In this document: positions 22,509 through 30,446 of the stretch, piece by piece
How the letters are laid out: each line of letters begins with the position of its first letter
Position numbering within the stretch: position 1 is the stretch's first letter
Source of the DNA: Sinorhizobium meliloti 4H41
GTDB taxonomy: Bacteria; Pseudomonadota; Alphaproteobacteria; Rhizobiales; Rhizobiaceae
Direction: 5' to 3'
DNA: 64,000 nucleotides
NCBI RefSeq assembly: GCF_000375585.1
Contig: NZ_AQWP01000005.1
Coordinates: forward strand, 248,001 to 312,000
Program-made: the position numbers and the translations under genes
Notes under the pieces: generated by a model
Seen by the model: only the letters and a program-made list of their open reading frames with translations
Told to the model about the DNA's origin: nothing
Databases searched by the model: none

Positions 22509-22892
22509 ATGACCGCAATCGAGCCTGAAGAACAGGAAGACAAGCCGCTTGATCCAGCGATGGAGAACGTCCGTCGCAAGATGGTGCGCCTGCAACTCGT
22601 CTCGGCCGGCGTGATGCTGGTGATGCTTATGGCCGTCCTCGGAGCCATTGTCTACAAGCTGACCCGCACCGACGGAAGGGCCGAGGCGGCGCAGCCGGCC
22701 TTGAGCGTGCCCGGCGATGCCCCGGTAAGCGCCATTGCGGCGCTGCCGGCCGGCTTCTCGGTGAGCAATGTGGCGCTTTCCGGCTCGCAGCTCGTTTTCT
22801 ACGGCAGCCTGCCCGGTGCGGAGCCGCGTGCGATCGTTTTCGACATCAGGGCCGGCCGCATCGTCGCCGACGTCACTGTCAGGACCAACTGA
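22509..22892 (+). CDS. Small single-pass membrane protein (DUF6476-like)
   Basis: The 127-residue protein has an acidic N-terminus, one transmembrane helix (about 36-57, LVSAGVMLVMLMAVLGAIVYKL) and a periplasmic C-terminal domain of about 65 residues rich in short strands. It resembles a conserved rhizobial family of unknown function. It is divergent from rluD and its stop lies 4 bp before the SpoU methyltransferase start, so the two probably form an operon. Confidence 0.82.
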   Translation: MTAIEPEEQEDKPLDPAMENVRRKMVRLQLVSAGVMLVMLMAVLGAIVYKLTRTDGRAEAAQPALSVPGDAPVSAIAALPAGFSVSNVALSGSQLVFYGSLPGAEPRAIVFDIRAGRIVADVTVRTN

Positions 22893-22896
22893 CGAT

Positions 22897-23724
22897 ATGA
22901 CTGAACCTCTCCTTCGCATCGACGATCCGGCGGACCCGCGCATAGCCGGGTTCCTGTCGATCAAGGAGCGCGATCTGACGGGACGGCAGGGCCGCTTCAT
23001 CGCCGAGGGGACCGTCGTGCTCAGGATGCTTGCGGCCGCGCATCGCGAAAGGCGCGGCATCGCAGCCGAGGCGATCCTGCTCCTCGAGAGCCGGGTGGCC
23101 GGTATCGCTGACCTGCTCGCGCAGTTTCCGCCGGACGTTCCGGTCTATGTGGCGACCGGCCGCGTCTTCGACGCGATCGCCGGGTTCAACATGCATCGCG
23201 GCGTGCTGGCGCTCGGCCGGCGCGATGCTGCGCCCGGCAGCGATGCGCTGATTGCAGGATTACCGCAGTCGAGCCTCGTGCTCGCCGCCTGCGGCATATC
23301 GAACCACGACAATATGGGGTCGCTCTTTCGCAACGCTGCGGCCTTCGGGGTCGATGCGGTGCTGATGGACTCGATGAGTTGCGATCCGATGTACCGCAAG
23401 GCAATCCGCGTATCCGTGGGGTCGGTGCTCACGCTGCCCTTCGCGCGCGAGGGCACAGCGGCGGAGATGATCGAACGTCTTCAGACGGCAGGTTTCGTCC
23501 TCTGGGGTCTGTCCCCGCGCGGCACCGCCGACATTACCGCCATCCCGCCGGCGCCGCGCACCGCATTGCTGGTCGGCACCGAGGGCGAGGGGCTGCCCGA
23601 AACGATACTTTCGGAAATTCGCACGGCCCGCATCCGGCAACGGCCCGGCCTGGACAGCCTCAACGTGGCGATGGCGGCCGGCATCGCGCTTCATCAGGTT
23701 GCAAGCATCAACGGCAGGGTTTGA
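22897..23724 (+). CDS. SpoU/TrmH-family RNA 2'-O-methyltransferase
   Basis: The 275-residue protein has an N-terminal substrate-binding part (about 1-115) and a SPOUT knot domain with the conserved motifs NMGSLFRNAAAFG, VGTEGEGLP and SLNVAMAAGIALH. These bind S-adenosylmethionine in the trefoil knot. Members methylate the 2'-OH of tRNA or rRNA; the exact target cannot be read here. The start at 22897 (ATG ACT GAA) is 4 bp after the preceding stop; longer frames upstream overlap that gene and are not family-like. Confidence 0.9.
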   Translation: MTEPLLRIDDPADPRIAGFLSIKERDLTGRQGRFIAEGTVVLRMLAAAHRERRGIAAEAILLLESRVAGIADLLAQFPPDVPVYVATGRVFDAIAGFNMHRGVLALGRRDAAPGSDALIAGLPQSSLVLAACGISNHDNMGSLFRNAAAFGVDAVLMDSMSCDPMYRKAIRVSVGSVLTLPFAREGTAAEMIERLQTAGFVLWGLSPRGTADITAIPPAPRTALLVGTEGEGLPETILSEIRTARIRQRPGLDSLNVAMAAGIALHQVASINGRV

Positions 23725-23788
23725 GCGGAACGGCGAGCGTTTCGGCACGATCGGTGCGGATGTTGCCGCCGGCATCCCCGGCCTGATC

Positions 23789-24871
23789 TCATTCGGGCTC
23801 CAGCATCTCCTTCACCCGCCGCGCCAGGCTCCTTCGGCCTGCCCGCCCTTCGGCATCTTCGCCGGCAAGAAGGCCGTGTATGGGCGAGGTGTTGCCCTCG
23901 CGCGTCGCCGTCAGGGTGACCATGCCTGCTGCGATTTCGGCCATCTCCTCGCGGAGCGCCTCATCGTGAGCAGCCGATTTGGAGCCGACAAGGCGTTCGG
24001 AAAGCGCTGTCGCCCGGTTTCTGAGATCGTCGGAAAGCGCGGCCGTGTCGAGGCCATCCGTCGTAGCGTCGTGCTCGTCCGCATGCTTCGAACGCTTCGC
24101 ACCGCGCGTTTTGACCTGCGACCTCAAATGGGCGATCTCTGCCGCGCGTTGTTCGAGGGCACTCTCGCGATCGGCGTTGGCCGCCGTTTCGCGGGCGAGG
24201 CGGTTTTCGAGTTGATGCATGCGTGTCTCGTCCTGGGTGAGGCGCTGCTCCATTTCCCCGGCGCGGGCGGTTTCCGCCTCCAGGTTGGCGCGCAAAGTCT
24301 CGCGCTCGTCGTGGATCGCTCGCATCCGGCTCTTCAGGTGCTCGATTTCGGTGTCGCGCGCCGCAAGGTCTATCTTGAGGCCATCGAGGTCCGCGCTCTG
24401 CTTGTCGATCCGGCTCTGCAGCGCGCGGACGGTCTCGGAATGCGCGCCGTTTTCTCGTGCCGAGCTTTTGGCAGCCGCTTCCATGCTTTCCAGGCGTTGT
24501 TCCAGCCGACGGATCGTAGAGCGCATGGTGGCCGCCTCGACGTTCATATCCGCCAGTTGCGCTTGAAGTTCAGTGTTTTCGCTCACCAGATGGCGCGTGT
24601 CCCTCAGGGTCCTTTCGTGCTGCACCATCAGCGCGACAGCCTTGTCGCGCTCGCGGCGCAGCGCCTGAAGCGTCTTGGCGTTTTCGACGGCATAGGTCGC
24701 GCGCGCCGCATCCCGTTGCGCGCGCACTTCCTGCGGGCTCAGAGGCATCGTTGCCTTCAGCCTGTCCTCCGCAAAGCGCACGATGCGCCTTTGGATGGCA
24801 GGGGCGACGAGAAGGCCGATGACGACCGCCGTCAGGAAGCCCAGGGCAAAGAGGAGCGCATATTCAATCAC
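23789..24871 (-). CDS. Membrane-anchored coiled-coil protein of unknown function
   Basis: The 360-residue protein has one N-terminal transmembrane helix (about 3-24) followed by a nearly uninterrupted coiled coil (about 50-270) rich in Glu, Arg, Leu and Ala heptads. The C-terminal tail of about 90 residues has basic and acidic patches. The layout suggests a cytoplasmic rod tethered to the inner membrane, as in some cell-pole or division scaffolds, but no named family is recognised. It is convergent with the SpoU methyltransferase gene and lies next to the cell-cycle island. The antisense strand of this gene contains a long spurious open frame. Confidence 0.8.
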   Translation of the reverse strand: MIEYALLFALGFLTAVVIGLLVAPAIQRRIVRFAEDRLKATMPLSPQEVRAQRDAARATYAVENAKTLQALRRERDKAVALMVQHERTLRDTRHLVSENTELQAQLADMNVEAATMRSTIRRLEQRLESMEAAAKSSARENGAHSETVRALQSRIDKQSADLDGLKIDLAARDTEIEHLKSRMRAIHDERETLRANLEAETARAGEMEQRLTQDETRMHQLENRLARETAANADRESALEQRAAEIAHLRSQVKTRGAKRSKHADEHDATTDGLDTAALSDDLRNRATALSERLVGSKSAAHDEALREEMAEIAAGMVTLTATREGNTSPIHGLLAGEDAEGRAGRRSLARRVKEMLEPE

Positions 24872-25018
24872 GTGCTGGCCGTTTCAGTGTGGACCGGGTC
24901 TGCAGCAGGCAGTCATTCGCGTTCATGCAGTAAGCATGATGCAGGAAATGCTGCAACAATTACCGCAAGCTTGCACGTCTTTTCGGGCAGGGTTCATCGG
25001 CGCCGTGTCGCGGGCGCT

Positions 25019-25621
25019 TCAGAAGGGGTTCCAGGTCGGCTGCTGCGTCAGCTTGAGATAGCCGACATTGATGCCGAGCCTCGCGCCGATGCCGGTGCGG
25101 ATCGGCACCACCACGACATGTTCGTCCGTCAGCACCGTCATGCCGACGCCGGCGACCACGTAAGCCGAACCGGAGACGCCGCCAAAGCGCTTGTAGAGAG
25201 CCGGCACGCTCGGCAGATTGTAGACGAGCATCATGGCGCGGCTGCCCTGGCCGCCCCAGTCGAGCCCGAGCGACGGGCCCTGCCAGAAGACGCTGTGCTG
25301 CCCCACATTCTTGGTATGGAGCTCGCCCTCGCCATAGGTGACGCCGGCGATGAAGGCACCGGATCCTTCCTGGCCGAGGATATAGCCGTTCGGCAGACCA
25401 TAGCGCTCGAAGGCGCGCTCGACGACCTTGGCAAGGCCCCCGGACGTTTCGCCGAAGAAACCGTGACCGGCGTCGACGATCTCCTGCATCGTGTACTGGC
25501 TGGAGTTTTGGGATTGCGCCTGTGCGCCAGAGGTGCCGGCGATCAGGGTGCTGGCCACCACGGCCATCATGGTCACAATAGCGCGGACAGCCATCAGGGT
25601 GGTCTTCATCATCGGCTGCAT
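25019..25621 (-). CDS. eipA: EipA-like periplasmic envelope-integrity protein (DUF1134)
   Basis: The 200-residue protein has a signal peptide of about 1-34 (ending GAQAQ). The mature part matches DUF1134, with the segments TMQEIVDAGHGFFG, GLPNGYILGQEGSGAF and SVFWQGPSLGLDWGGQGSR. In Brucella the family member EipA is an eight-stranded periplasmic beta-barrel needed for envelope stress resistance, and its gene is directly activated by CtrA (established knowledge). The start at 25621 follows GGAGG. A near-consensus CtrA box lies about 205 bp upstream, and chpT and ctrA are neighbours, which fits the same regulation here. Confidence 0.88.
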   Translation of the reverse strand: MQPMMKTTLMAVRAIVTMMAVVASTLIAGTSGAQAQSQNSSQYTMQEIVDAGHGFFGETSGGLAKVVERAFERYGLPNGYILGQEGSGAFIAGVTYGEGELHTKNVGQHSVFWQGPSLGLDWGGQGSRAMMLVYNLPSVPALYKRFGGVSGSAYVVAGVGMTVLTDEHVVVVPIRTGIGARLGINVGYLKLTQQPTWNPF

Positions 25622-25986
25622 CGTTTCCTCCGTCGGGGCGCGAAAGCGGCTCGCGCGCCGGCCGTCATGACCGGCTCTTCCATCGGCTGCGCCGTCGGTG
25701 CCGGCACGGGCCATTTTTCACAAGCATGCGCGCGGAACGCACTAGCATTTGGAACGAGTGCACCTTATCGGCTTCCAGGAACCCACCTGAAATCGGGGTG
25801 CTCCAACAATTTGAACGGATCATCTTAACAATCGGTTTACCAAATGTGATGTCATTATGGCTTATCGACATATGGCACGACCGCCCGCCTCATGATCTTA
25901 CTCACGACCGTGCGGGAGCTGCGTCGGGCTTATGCGCGCCCGGCGCCGCGACAGCCCGTGATCCGGTTTGAAGCGAGCAAGGAAGA
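25622..25986. promoter_or_regulatory. Divergent eipA/chpT intergenic region with near-consensus CtrA box
   Basis: The 365-bp gene-free stretch contains TTAA at 25825-25828 followed by 7 bp and TTTA at 25836-25839. This is one mismatch from the CtrA consensus TTAA-N7-TTAA. It lies about 150 bp before chpT and 205 bp from eipA. Two GANTC sites (25999-26003 and 26004-26008) fall inside the first codons of chpT. No gene is seen in the stretch. Confidence 0.5.
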
Positions 25987-26652
25987 ATGATGGCAAAGAA
26001 TCCGAATCTGACGTTGACGGGACACGATCTGGCCGCGCTGCTGTGCAGCCGCGTCTGCCACGACATCATCTCGCCGGTCGGCGCCATCAACAACGGTCTC
26101 GAACTCCTCGACGAGGGCGGCGCCGATGCGGATGCGATGGACCTGATTCGCACCAGCGCGCTCAATGCTTCCGTACGGCTGAAATTCGCGCGCCTTGCCT
26201 TCGGGGCCTCGGGCTCGGTCGGCGCCTCGATCGACACCGGCGAGGCCGAGAAGGCCGCCAAGGACTTTGCCGCTTCGGAGAAGAAGACCGAGGTCAACTG
26301 GAACGGACCGCGCGCGATCATCGCCAAGAACCGCGTCAAACTGCTCCTGAACCTGTTCCTGATCGCTTATGGCTCGATCCCGCGTGGCGGCGTCATCGAC
26401 ATCACTCTGGAAAATCCGGAGTTCGACGCGATATTCACCCTCAGTGCCAAGGGGCGGATGATGCGCGTGCCGCCGAAGCTGGTGGAGCTCATCTCCGGCA
26501 CGCCGGAGGAGGCGGTCGACGCCCATTCGATCCAGCCCTATTACACGGTGCTTCTGGCGGAAGAGGCCGGCATGGAGATCGACGTCGTATCGACCGGCGA
26601 AGCGATCGTCTTCACCGCTCGCGTGGTAGCGCCCGAAACGGTGAGCGCCTGA
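25987..26652 (+). CDS. chpT: ChpT, histidine phosphotransferase of the CtrA phosphorelay
   Basis: The 221-residue protein has a DHp-like helix pair at the N-terminus with the phosphoacceptor His in VCHDIISPVGAINNG (His25, or His24 if the second Met is used). A degenerate Bergerat-like C-terminal domain follows. In Caulobacter and relatives ChpT passes phosphate from CckA to CtrA and CpdR. The invariant HD and the P-GAI-NG pattern are present. ctrA, sciP and a receiver protein lie within the next 4 kb, so phosphotransferase and target are encoded together. The two adjacent ATG codons make the exact start uncertain by one residue. Confidence 0.92.
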   Translation: MMAKNPNLTLTGHDLAALLCSRVCHDIISPVGAINNGLELLDEGGADADAMDLIRTSALNASVRLKFARLAFGASGSVGASIDTGEAEKAAKDFAASEKKTEVNWNGPRAIIAKNRVKLLLNLFLIAYGSIPRGGVIDITLENPEFDAIFTLSAKGRMMRVPPKLVELISGTPEEAVDAHSIQPYYTVLLAEEAGMEIDVVSTGEAIVFTARVVAPETVSA

Positions 26653-26892
26653 GGCGGAACCGAGCGCGGCTTTCGGCACATCTGGCCAATTCCATCGTCT
26701 CATTGCTCTGGTGACGGGAGGACTCACGCGCCTCCCGCATGCTTCACGACCGCATCGCTCCAACCGACGGGAAGCACCGGCGGATTTCAGCGCGGCGGGT
26801 GATGCCGCGTCACCGCGGTAACTGTTTCTTTGCCAAATCCGTATAGGGTTGCTTGATGGAGATGGTTTCGCGTGTGGCGAAGCGGGAAGGAG

Positions 26893-27261
26893 ATGGACGT
26901 GCGGCGCTTGATGATTGCTGACGGATCGGATGTTGTGCGCAAGGTCGGGAAGCGCATCCTGTCGGGAATGGGATTCCTGGTTTCCGAGGCGCCGAGCAGC
27001 CTTGAAGCGCTGGTGCGATGCGAGGCCGAACTGCCGAACATCCTTATCGTCGACGCGGGCCTCGACGGTGCGCTCGACCTGATCGGCAATATCCGTCGCC
27101 TGCCTGAGGGCGCTTCGGTGCGGATCTATTACTGTGTCGTCCAGGCGGATCTCAAGAAGATGATGGCCGGCAAGCGGGCCGGTGCCGACGATTTCCTGCT
27201 GAAGCCCTTCGACCGCAAGATACTGACGAGTGTTTTCGCCGGTCAGTCCATGGCAGCCTGA
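26893..27261 (+). CDS. Stand-alone receiver-domain protein with degenerate active site
   Basis: The 122-residue protein consists of a single response-regulator receiver domain with no output domain. The phosphoacceptor Asp (Asp54 in NILIVDAG) and the conserved Lys (Lys104 in LLKPF) are present. The first acidic pocket has only one acid (Asp10, preceded by Ala), and the usual Thr/Ser is replaced by Val (segment YYCVVQAD). Phosphorylation chemistry is therefore doubtful or altered. It lies between chpT and ctrA, so a role as an adaptor or decoy in the CtrA relay is plausible, comparable to CpdR or DivK in size only. An upstream GGAAGG supports the ATG at 26893. Confidence 0.8.
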   Translation: MDVRRLMIADGSDVVRKVGKRILSGMGFLVSEAPSSLEALVRCEAELPNILIVDAGLDGALDLIGNIRRLPEGASVRIYYCVVQADLKKMMAGKRAGADDFLLKPFDRKILTSVFAGQSMAA

Positions 27262-27473
27262 TACAGAGCCCGCAAGCATTCATCTGCGCGGGGTCTACCC
27301 TTGATCCCCGTTTGTGCCGGAATTTCGGCCAGCCCAAGGCTTTGACCTGAGTGGCGGCCCCCGAAGGGCAGCCACACTCAACCGGCTTTCTCTAAGATCT
27401 CGACCATCTTTGCCCGCCAATCCGGGTCCTGCTTTCATCTTTCGAGCACAGAGCGGGGCAGGCGAAGGGTAAC

Positions 27474-27503
27474 AACAAAAAACCCGCCCAGACTAGGCGG
27501 GTT
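27474..27503 (-). terminator. Rho-independent terminator of ctrA
   Basis: On the minus strand AACCCGCC (27503-27496) pairs with GGCGGGTT (27488-27481) around a 7-nt loop and is followed by TTTTTGTTG. It lies about 60 bp past the ctrA stop. Confidence 0.88.
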
Positions 27504-27564
27504 CGGCTGCTTTTGGGGGCAGGGGGCGGATGCGGGGTTTTCGCGGCCCGGTAAATGCCGGAAA

Positions 27565-28266
27565 TCAGGCGGTTTCCAGGTAATCGCTGCCTTCCGGCTC
27601 GCGCAGCACATAGCCGCGGCCCCAGACGGTTTCGATGTAATTGGCGCCGCCGGCGGCATTGGCGAGTTTCTTGCGCAGCTTACAGATGAAGACGTCGATG
27701 ATCTTCAGCTCCGGCTCGTCCATGCCGCCGTAAAGGTGGTTCAGGAACATTTCCTTGGTGAGCGTCGTGCCCTTGCGCAGCGAGAGCAGCTCCAGCATCT
27801 GGTATTCCTTGCCCGTCAGATGCACGCGCTGGCCGCCGACCTCCACGGTCTTGGCGTCCAGGTTGACGATCAGCTCGCCCGTCGAGATGACCGACTGGGC
27901 ATGGCCCTTGGAGCGGCGCACGATCGCGTGGATACGAGCCACCAGCTCGTCCTTGTGGAAAGGCTTGGTCATATAGTCGTCGGCGCCGAAGCCGAGGCCG
28001 CGGACCTTGTCCTCGATGCCCGCCATACCCGAAAGGATGAGAATCGGTGTTTTGACTTTCGACAGACGCAGCGTTCGCAGAACTTCGTAACCGGACATGT
28101 CCGGCAGGTTCAGGTCGAGGAGAATGATGTCGTAGTCGTAAAGCTTGCCGAGATCGACGCCTTCTTCACCGAGATCGGTGGTGTAGACGTTGAAACTTTC
28201 GGACTTGAGCATGAGCTCGATGCTCTGAGCCGTCGCGCTGTCGTCTTCGATCAGTAGAACCCGCAT
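27565..28266 (-). CDS. ctrA: CtrA, essential cell-cycle response regulator
   Basis: The 233-residue OmpR/PhoB-type regulator has a receiver domain (1-120) with acidic residues Asp8 and Asp9, phosphoacceptor Asp51 in LLDLNLPDM, and Lys in TKPFHK. The winged-helix DNA-binding domain (about 125-228) has the CtrA-typical [17 protein letters not shown] and [15 protein letters not shown]. CtrA controls cell-cycle, flagellar and envelope genes and silences the origin in Caulobacter; in sinorhizobia it is essential. The start at 28266 gives the canonical MRVLLIEDD. The promoter region upstream is rich in GANTC and GTTAA half-sites, pointing to CcrM methylation control and autoregulation. Confidence 0.98.
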   Translation of the reverse strand: MRVLLIEDDSATAQSIELMLKSESFNVYTTDLGEEGVDLGKLYDYDIILLDLNLPDMSGYEVLRTLRLSKVKTPILILSGMAGIEDKVRGLGFGADDYMTKPFHKDELVARIHAIVRRSKGHAQSVISTGELIVNLDAKTVEVGGQRVHLTGKEYQMLELLSLRKGTTLTKEMFLNHLYGGMDEPELKIIDVFICKLRKKLANAAGGANYIETVWGRGYVLREPEGSDYLETA

Positions 28267-28815
28267 AGTCTTCCCCTTTTCCGCCGCCCAAGGTTGTCGT
28301 GGCATCCTTACGCGATACGGATCCAGTCGTTGCCTGATTTGGAGGCTGCCACCAAATGGTTAACAAATTCTGATTCACTCTGGCAAGGTGTATCGAAAAT
28401 GTTAAATATTTTTAGCAGTCCCCTGATTCAAAACGTAAATCTGAAATTGCGCTCCTCATGTGATATATGAGGGAATGCCGTTAACTGACTCTACCGACTC
28501 GTAAATGCTCGAAAGTCCACATTTCATGCATCAGCATTTACGGAGCCTTAAATCATCGCACCTATGATTAACGATGCCCGTAAACGAAAGGTTACCAGCG
28601 GTAGGCATTTGTTAAGGCCGCGGTCGATTTTTGTTTCCGGCTCGGTTGGGCCGGCACAACGGGCCGCAGATCGCGACGATTCCGGAGTCCGGGATCTGAA
28701 TGTGGTCGGCTAGAAGGAGTTAGAGCGGGATGCGGGCGGAGATCTTCGTCACACCTTTCCCTTATTCCGCTCGGGAACAGTAACCGGGGTCTCGGTATCC
28801 ACGGGAGTATTGCGT
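28267..28815. promoter_or_regulatory. ctrA: ctrA / FliJ-like divergent regulatory region with six GANTC sites
   Basis: This 549-bp stretch has no gene. GANTC, the CcrM methylation site, occurs at 28372-28376, 28425-28429, 28487-28491, 28496-28500, 28678-28682 and 28685-28689. CtrA-like TTAAC half-sites occur in GGTTAAC (28358-28364), CGTTAAC (28479-28485) and ATTAAC (28567-28572), with GTTAA also near 28401 and 28611. In Caulobacter one ctrA promoter is controlled by GANTC methylation and CtrA binds its own promoters. A repeat-like segment occupies 28720-28775 near the downstream gene. Confidence 0.7.
28720..28775. repeat. RIME1-like palindromic repeat fragment
   Basis: The pattern TAGAGCGGGATGCGGGCGGA, a CACAC-CTTT spacer and ATTCCGCTC gives an inverted repeat of the GAGCGGGAT/ATCCCGCTC type. 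Related copies are at 33749-33797 and 53912-53966. It resembles the RIME elements of rhizobia. Confidence 0.5.
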
Positions 28816-29166
28816 ATGAAAGCACGTGAGAGCCTAGTCCGACTGAAGGAATTTCAGGTTCGGGAAAAGCAGCGCCAGCTCAGTCAGCTTCAGATGATGA
28901 TGGCCGAGTTCGAGCGCATGACCAAGGATCTGGAAAACCAGATCGTCTTCGAGGAGAAGAAGTCGGGAATTTCCGACCCTTCGCACTTCGCCTACCCCAC
29001 CTTCGCCAAGGCTGCGCGCCAGCGGGCCGATAATCTCCAGGTTTCCATTCGCGAGCTGAAGATGCAGCAGGATGCGGCCGAGCTCGCGCTCGAGGAGGTG
29101 CAGGCGGAATATGCGAGGGCAGCAGCGCTCGAGGAGCGGGATACGGGCGCGCGGCTGCGCGCCTGA
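28816..29166 (+). CDS. FliJ-like coiled-coil protein
   Basis: The 116-residue protein is entirely helical and coiled-coil, rich in Gln, Glu, Arg and Met (for example QVREKQRQLSQLQMMMAEFERM). The length and composition match the flagellar export chaperone FliJ, the stalk-like cofactor of the FliI ATPase. In Caulobacter fliI-fliJ and sciP lie close to ctrA, and the same neighbourhood is seen here without fliI. GGAG lies 8 bp before the ATG at 28816. The assignment is by composition and synteny; another coiled-coil function is possible. Confidence 0.7.
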   Translation: MKARESLVRLKEFQVREKQRQLSQLQMMMAEFERMTKDLENQIVFEEKKSGISDPSHFAYPTFAKAARQRADNLQVSIRELKMQQDAAELALEEVQAEYARAAALEERDTGARLRA

Positions 29167-29336
29167 GAGAGCAGCTACGGCACCGCGTATCTGATGAGAC
29201 GCGCGGTGTCTTGGAGCGCCGTGCGTCGGAATGCACGCACAAAGAACGCTACAACTATTAAACCGACGCAGCGTCCTTCGGAAAATCGATTCCGATTTTC
29301 GGGCCGATGGGGTAGGACAAGGGGGTCCTTGCAACA
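29167..29336. repeat. Palindromic repeat fragments between the FliJ-like and GNAT genes
   Basis: The stretch contains TGATGAGACGCGCGGTGT, related to the core of the mosaic elements at about 10912 and 20098. It also contains a perfect stem GAAAATCG/CGATTTTC (29281-29288 and 29293-29300), a common type of rhizobial intergenic palindrome. No gene is seen. Confidence 0.5.
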
Positions 29337-29618
29337 TCAGCCCTGGATTACATCCCGCCACTCCGGATGGCGCATGACCTGGGCGCGCATGAACGGGCAG
29401 AGCGGGATGATCTTCCAGCTGCCCTTGCGGGCCTCTTCGATCGCGTGGAGGGCCAGCGCCTGGCCGACGCCCTTGCCGCGCAAGGCGTCCGGAACGAAGG
29501 TGTGGTCCACGATTATGAGATGCGGCGACGACCTGGAATAGGTCATCTCCCCGGTGTGGCCGTCGAGCGTCGCCGTGTAGCGGCCTTTAGTATCCGTTTC
29601 TTCCTGGGCGATGTCCAT
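29337..29618 (-). CDS. Small GNAT acetyltransferase (NATD1/YidJ type)
   Basis: The 93-residue protein is a minimal GNAT fold of the type with a short conserved core. The segment LDGHTGEMTYSR is followed by IIVDHTFVPDALRGKGVGQALALHA, in which RGKGVG is the acetyl-CoA pyrophosphate-binding motif A, and then PLCPFMRAQVMRHPEW. The C-terminal signature is characteristic of the Gcn5-related N-acetyltransferase-like family. The substrate is unknown. The ATG at 29618 follows AAGGACG. It lies between the FliJ-like gene and sciP on the sciP strand, but a terminator at 29701-29743 separates it from sciP. Confidence 0.85.
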   Translation of the reverse strand: MDIAQEETDTKGRYTATLDGHTGEMTYSRSSPHLIIVDHTFVPDALRGKGVGQALALHAIEEARKGSWKIIPLCPFMRAQVMRHPEWRDVIQG

Positions 29619-29700
29619 CGGGCGTCCTTCGTTGCCTATGCGTTGGTGGCGATACCGTAGCTGCAGCATGATGTGCTGGATGGTTTTATCGTCAAATCGG

Positions 29701-29743
29701 CAAAAACGAAACCGGCGGCTCGGGAACACCCCAGCCGCCGGCT
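29701..29743 (-). terminator. Rho-independent terminator of sciP
   Basis: On the minus strand AGCCGCCGG and CCGGCGGCT arms (29733-29741 and 29712-29720) flank a loop, and are followed by TTTCGTTTTTG. It lies 27 bp after the sciP stop. Confidence 0.8.
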
Positions 29744-29768
29744 CGAATTATGGCCCTGCAGGGATTGA

Positions 29769-30044
29769 TCAGTGGCGATATTGCTGGATGCGCGTCGTGC
29801 GCAGGCCGGCGAGACCATGGTCATTTATCGAGGATTGCCAGGAGAGGAATTCCTCTACGGTCAGCGTGTAACGCTCACATGCCTCTTCGAGGCTCAACAG
29901 GCCACCACGCACGGCGGCGACGACTTCAGCCTTCCTGCGGATGACCCAGCGCCGGGTATTGGCCGGCGGCAGGTCCGCGATCGTCAAAGGACTGCCATCG
30001 GGGCCGATGACATATTTCACGCGTGGACGCATCATTTCGGTCAT
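29769..30044 (-). CDS. sciP: SciP, CtrA-inhibiting cell-cycle regulator (DUF1153)
   Basis: The 91-residue protein is of the DUF1153 type. A conserved N-terminus (RPRVKYVIGPDGSPLTIADLP) is followed by a helix-turn-helix-like segment (about 30-75) with RRWVIRRKAEVVAAV and LSLEEACERYTLTVEEFLSW. In Caulobacter SciP accumulates in G1 and blocks CtrA-activated transcription (established). A GANTC site (30047-30051) sits 3 bp before the start, and a one-mismatch CtrA box (TTAA at 30099-30102, N7, CTAA) lies about 55 bp upstream. Its promoter therefore looks CtrA- and CcrM-linked, as expected for this negative feedback loop. Confidence 0.93.
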   Translation of the reverse strand: MTEMMRPRVKYVIGPDGSPLTIADLPPANTRRWVIRRKAEVVAAVRGGLLSLEEACERYTLTVEEFLSWQSSINDHGLAGLRTTRIQQYRH

Positions 30045-30446
30045 GGGACTCTCTACACAAACTCAAGACCATATGGCTGTGACCTTAGCTTGCCACATTT
30101 AATAATTGCCTAAACCGTCGATAACCATTTGATCATCATTTGAGCGGCCACGGCCACGGATGGTCGCAAGGGCGGCTGTCCGTGACGCAAGGGAACGGCG
30201 GGCGTTCAACGACTTTTCGCCATGCAGGCCATGCAATCACCACATTTCGCTTCGACTGGAGCGATGGCAGGGCGCCGGATCAACCGCGTCCGCGTGGACG
30301 CTCCCGGAATAAACCCGGGCGTCACGCAGTTTGCGGGCGGCGCGGCTCATGTCCGCGGCGCGGGCAGGGCGACGCTCTCACCCCCACCGGGCCAAAACCG
30401 CCTTAGTCTCCATAGCGGCGGCAACGCCGGCAGCACGGTGACCGGA
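30045..30446. promoter_or_regulatory. sciP / LuxR-family divergent intergenic region
   Basis: The 402-bp stretch holds the sciP promoter side, with TTAA-N7-CTAA at 30099-30113 and a GANTC at 30047-30051. The remaining roughly 300 bp before the LuxR-type gene are GC-rich and open in the LuxR frame, but the composition and the lack of an ordered family N-terminus argue against coding. No hairpin or repeat is clear there. Confidence 0.45.

Noticed and set aside
23699-25828. A 709-codon plus-strand frame spanning the coiled-coil gene and eipA
   Set aside because: It is antisense to two better-supported genes, has no ordered domain, and crosses two intergenic regions.
27341-27380. Hairpin TGAGTGGC...GCCACACTCA after the receiver gene as a terminator
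   Set aside because: The stem is interrupted and no T-tract follows; kept out for lack of support.
30222-30446. N-terminal extension of the LuxR-type protein
   Set aside because: The extra 75 residues are Gly/Arg/Pro-rich with no family similarity and no good start signal.
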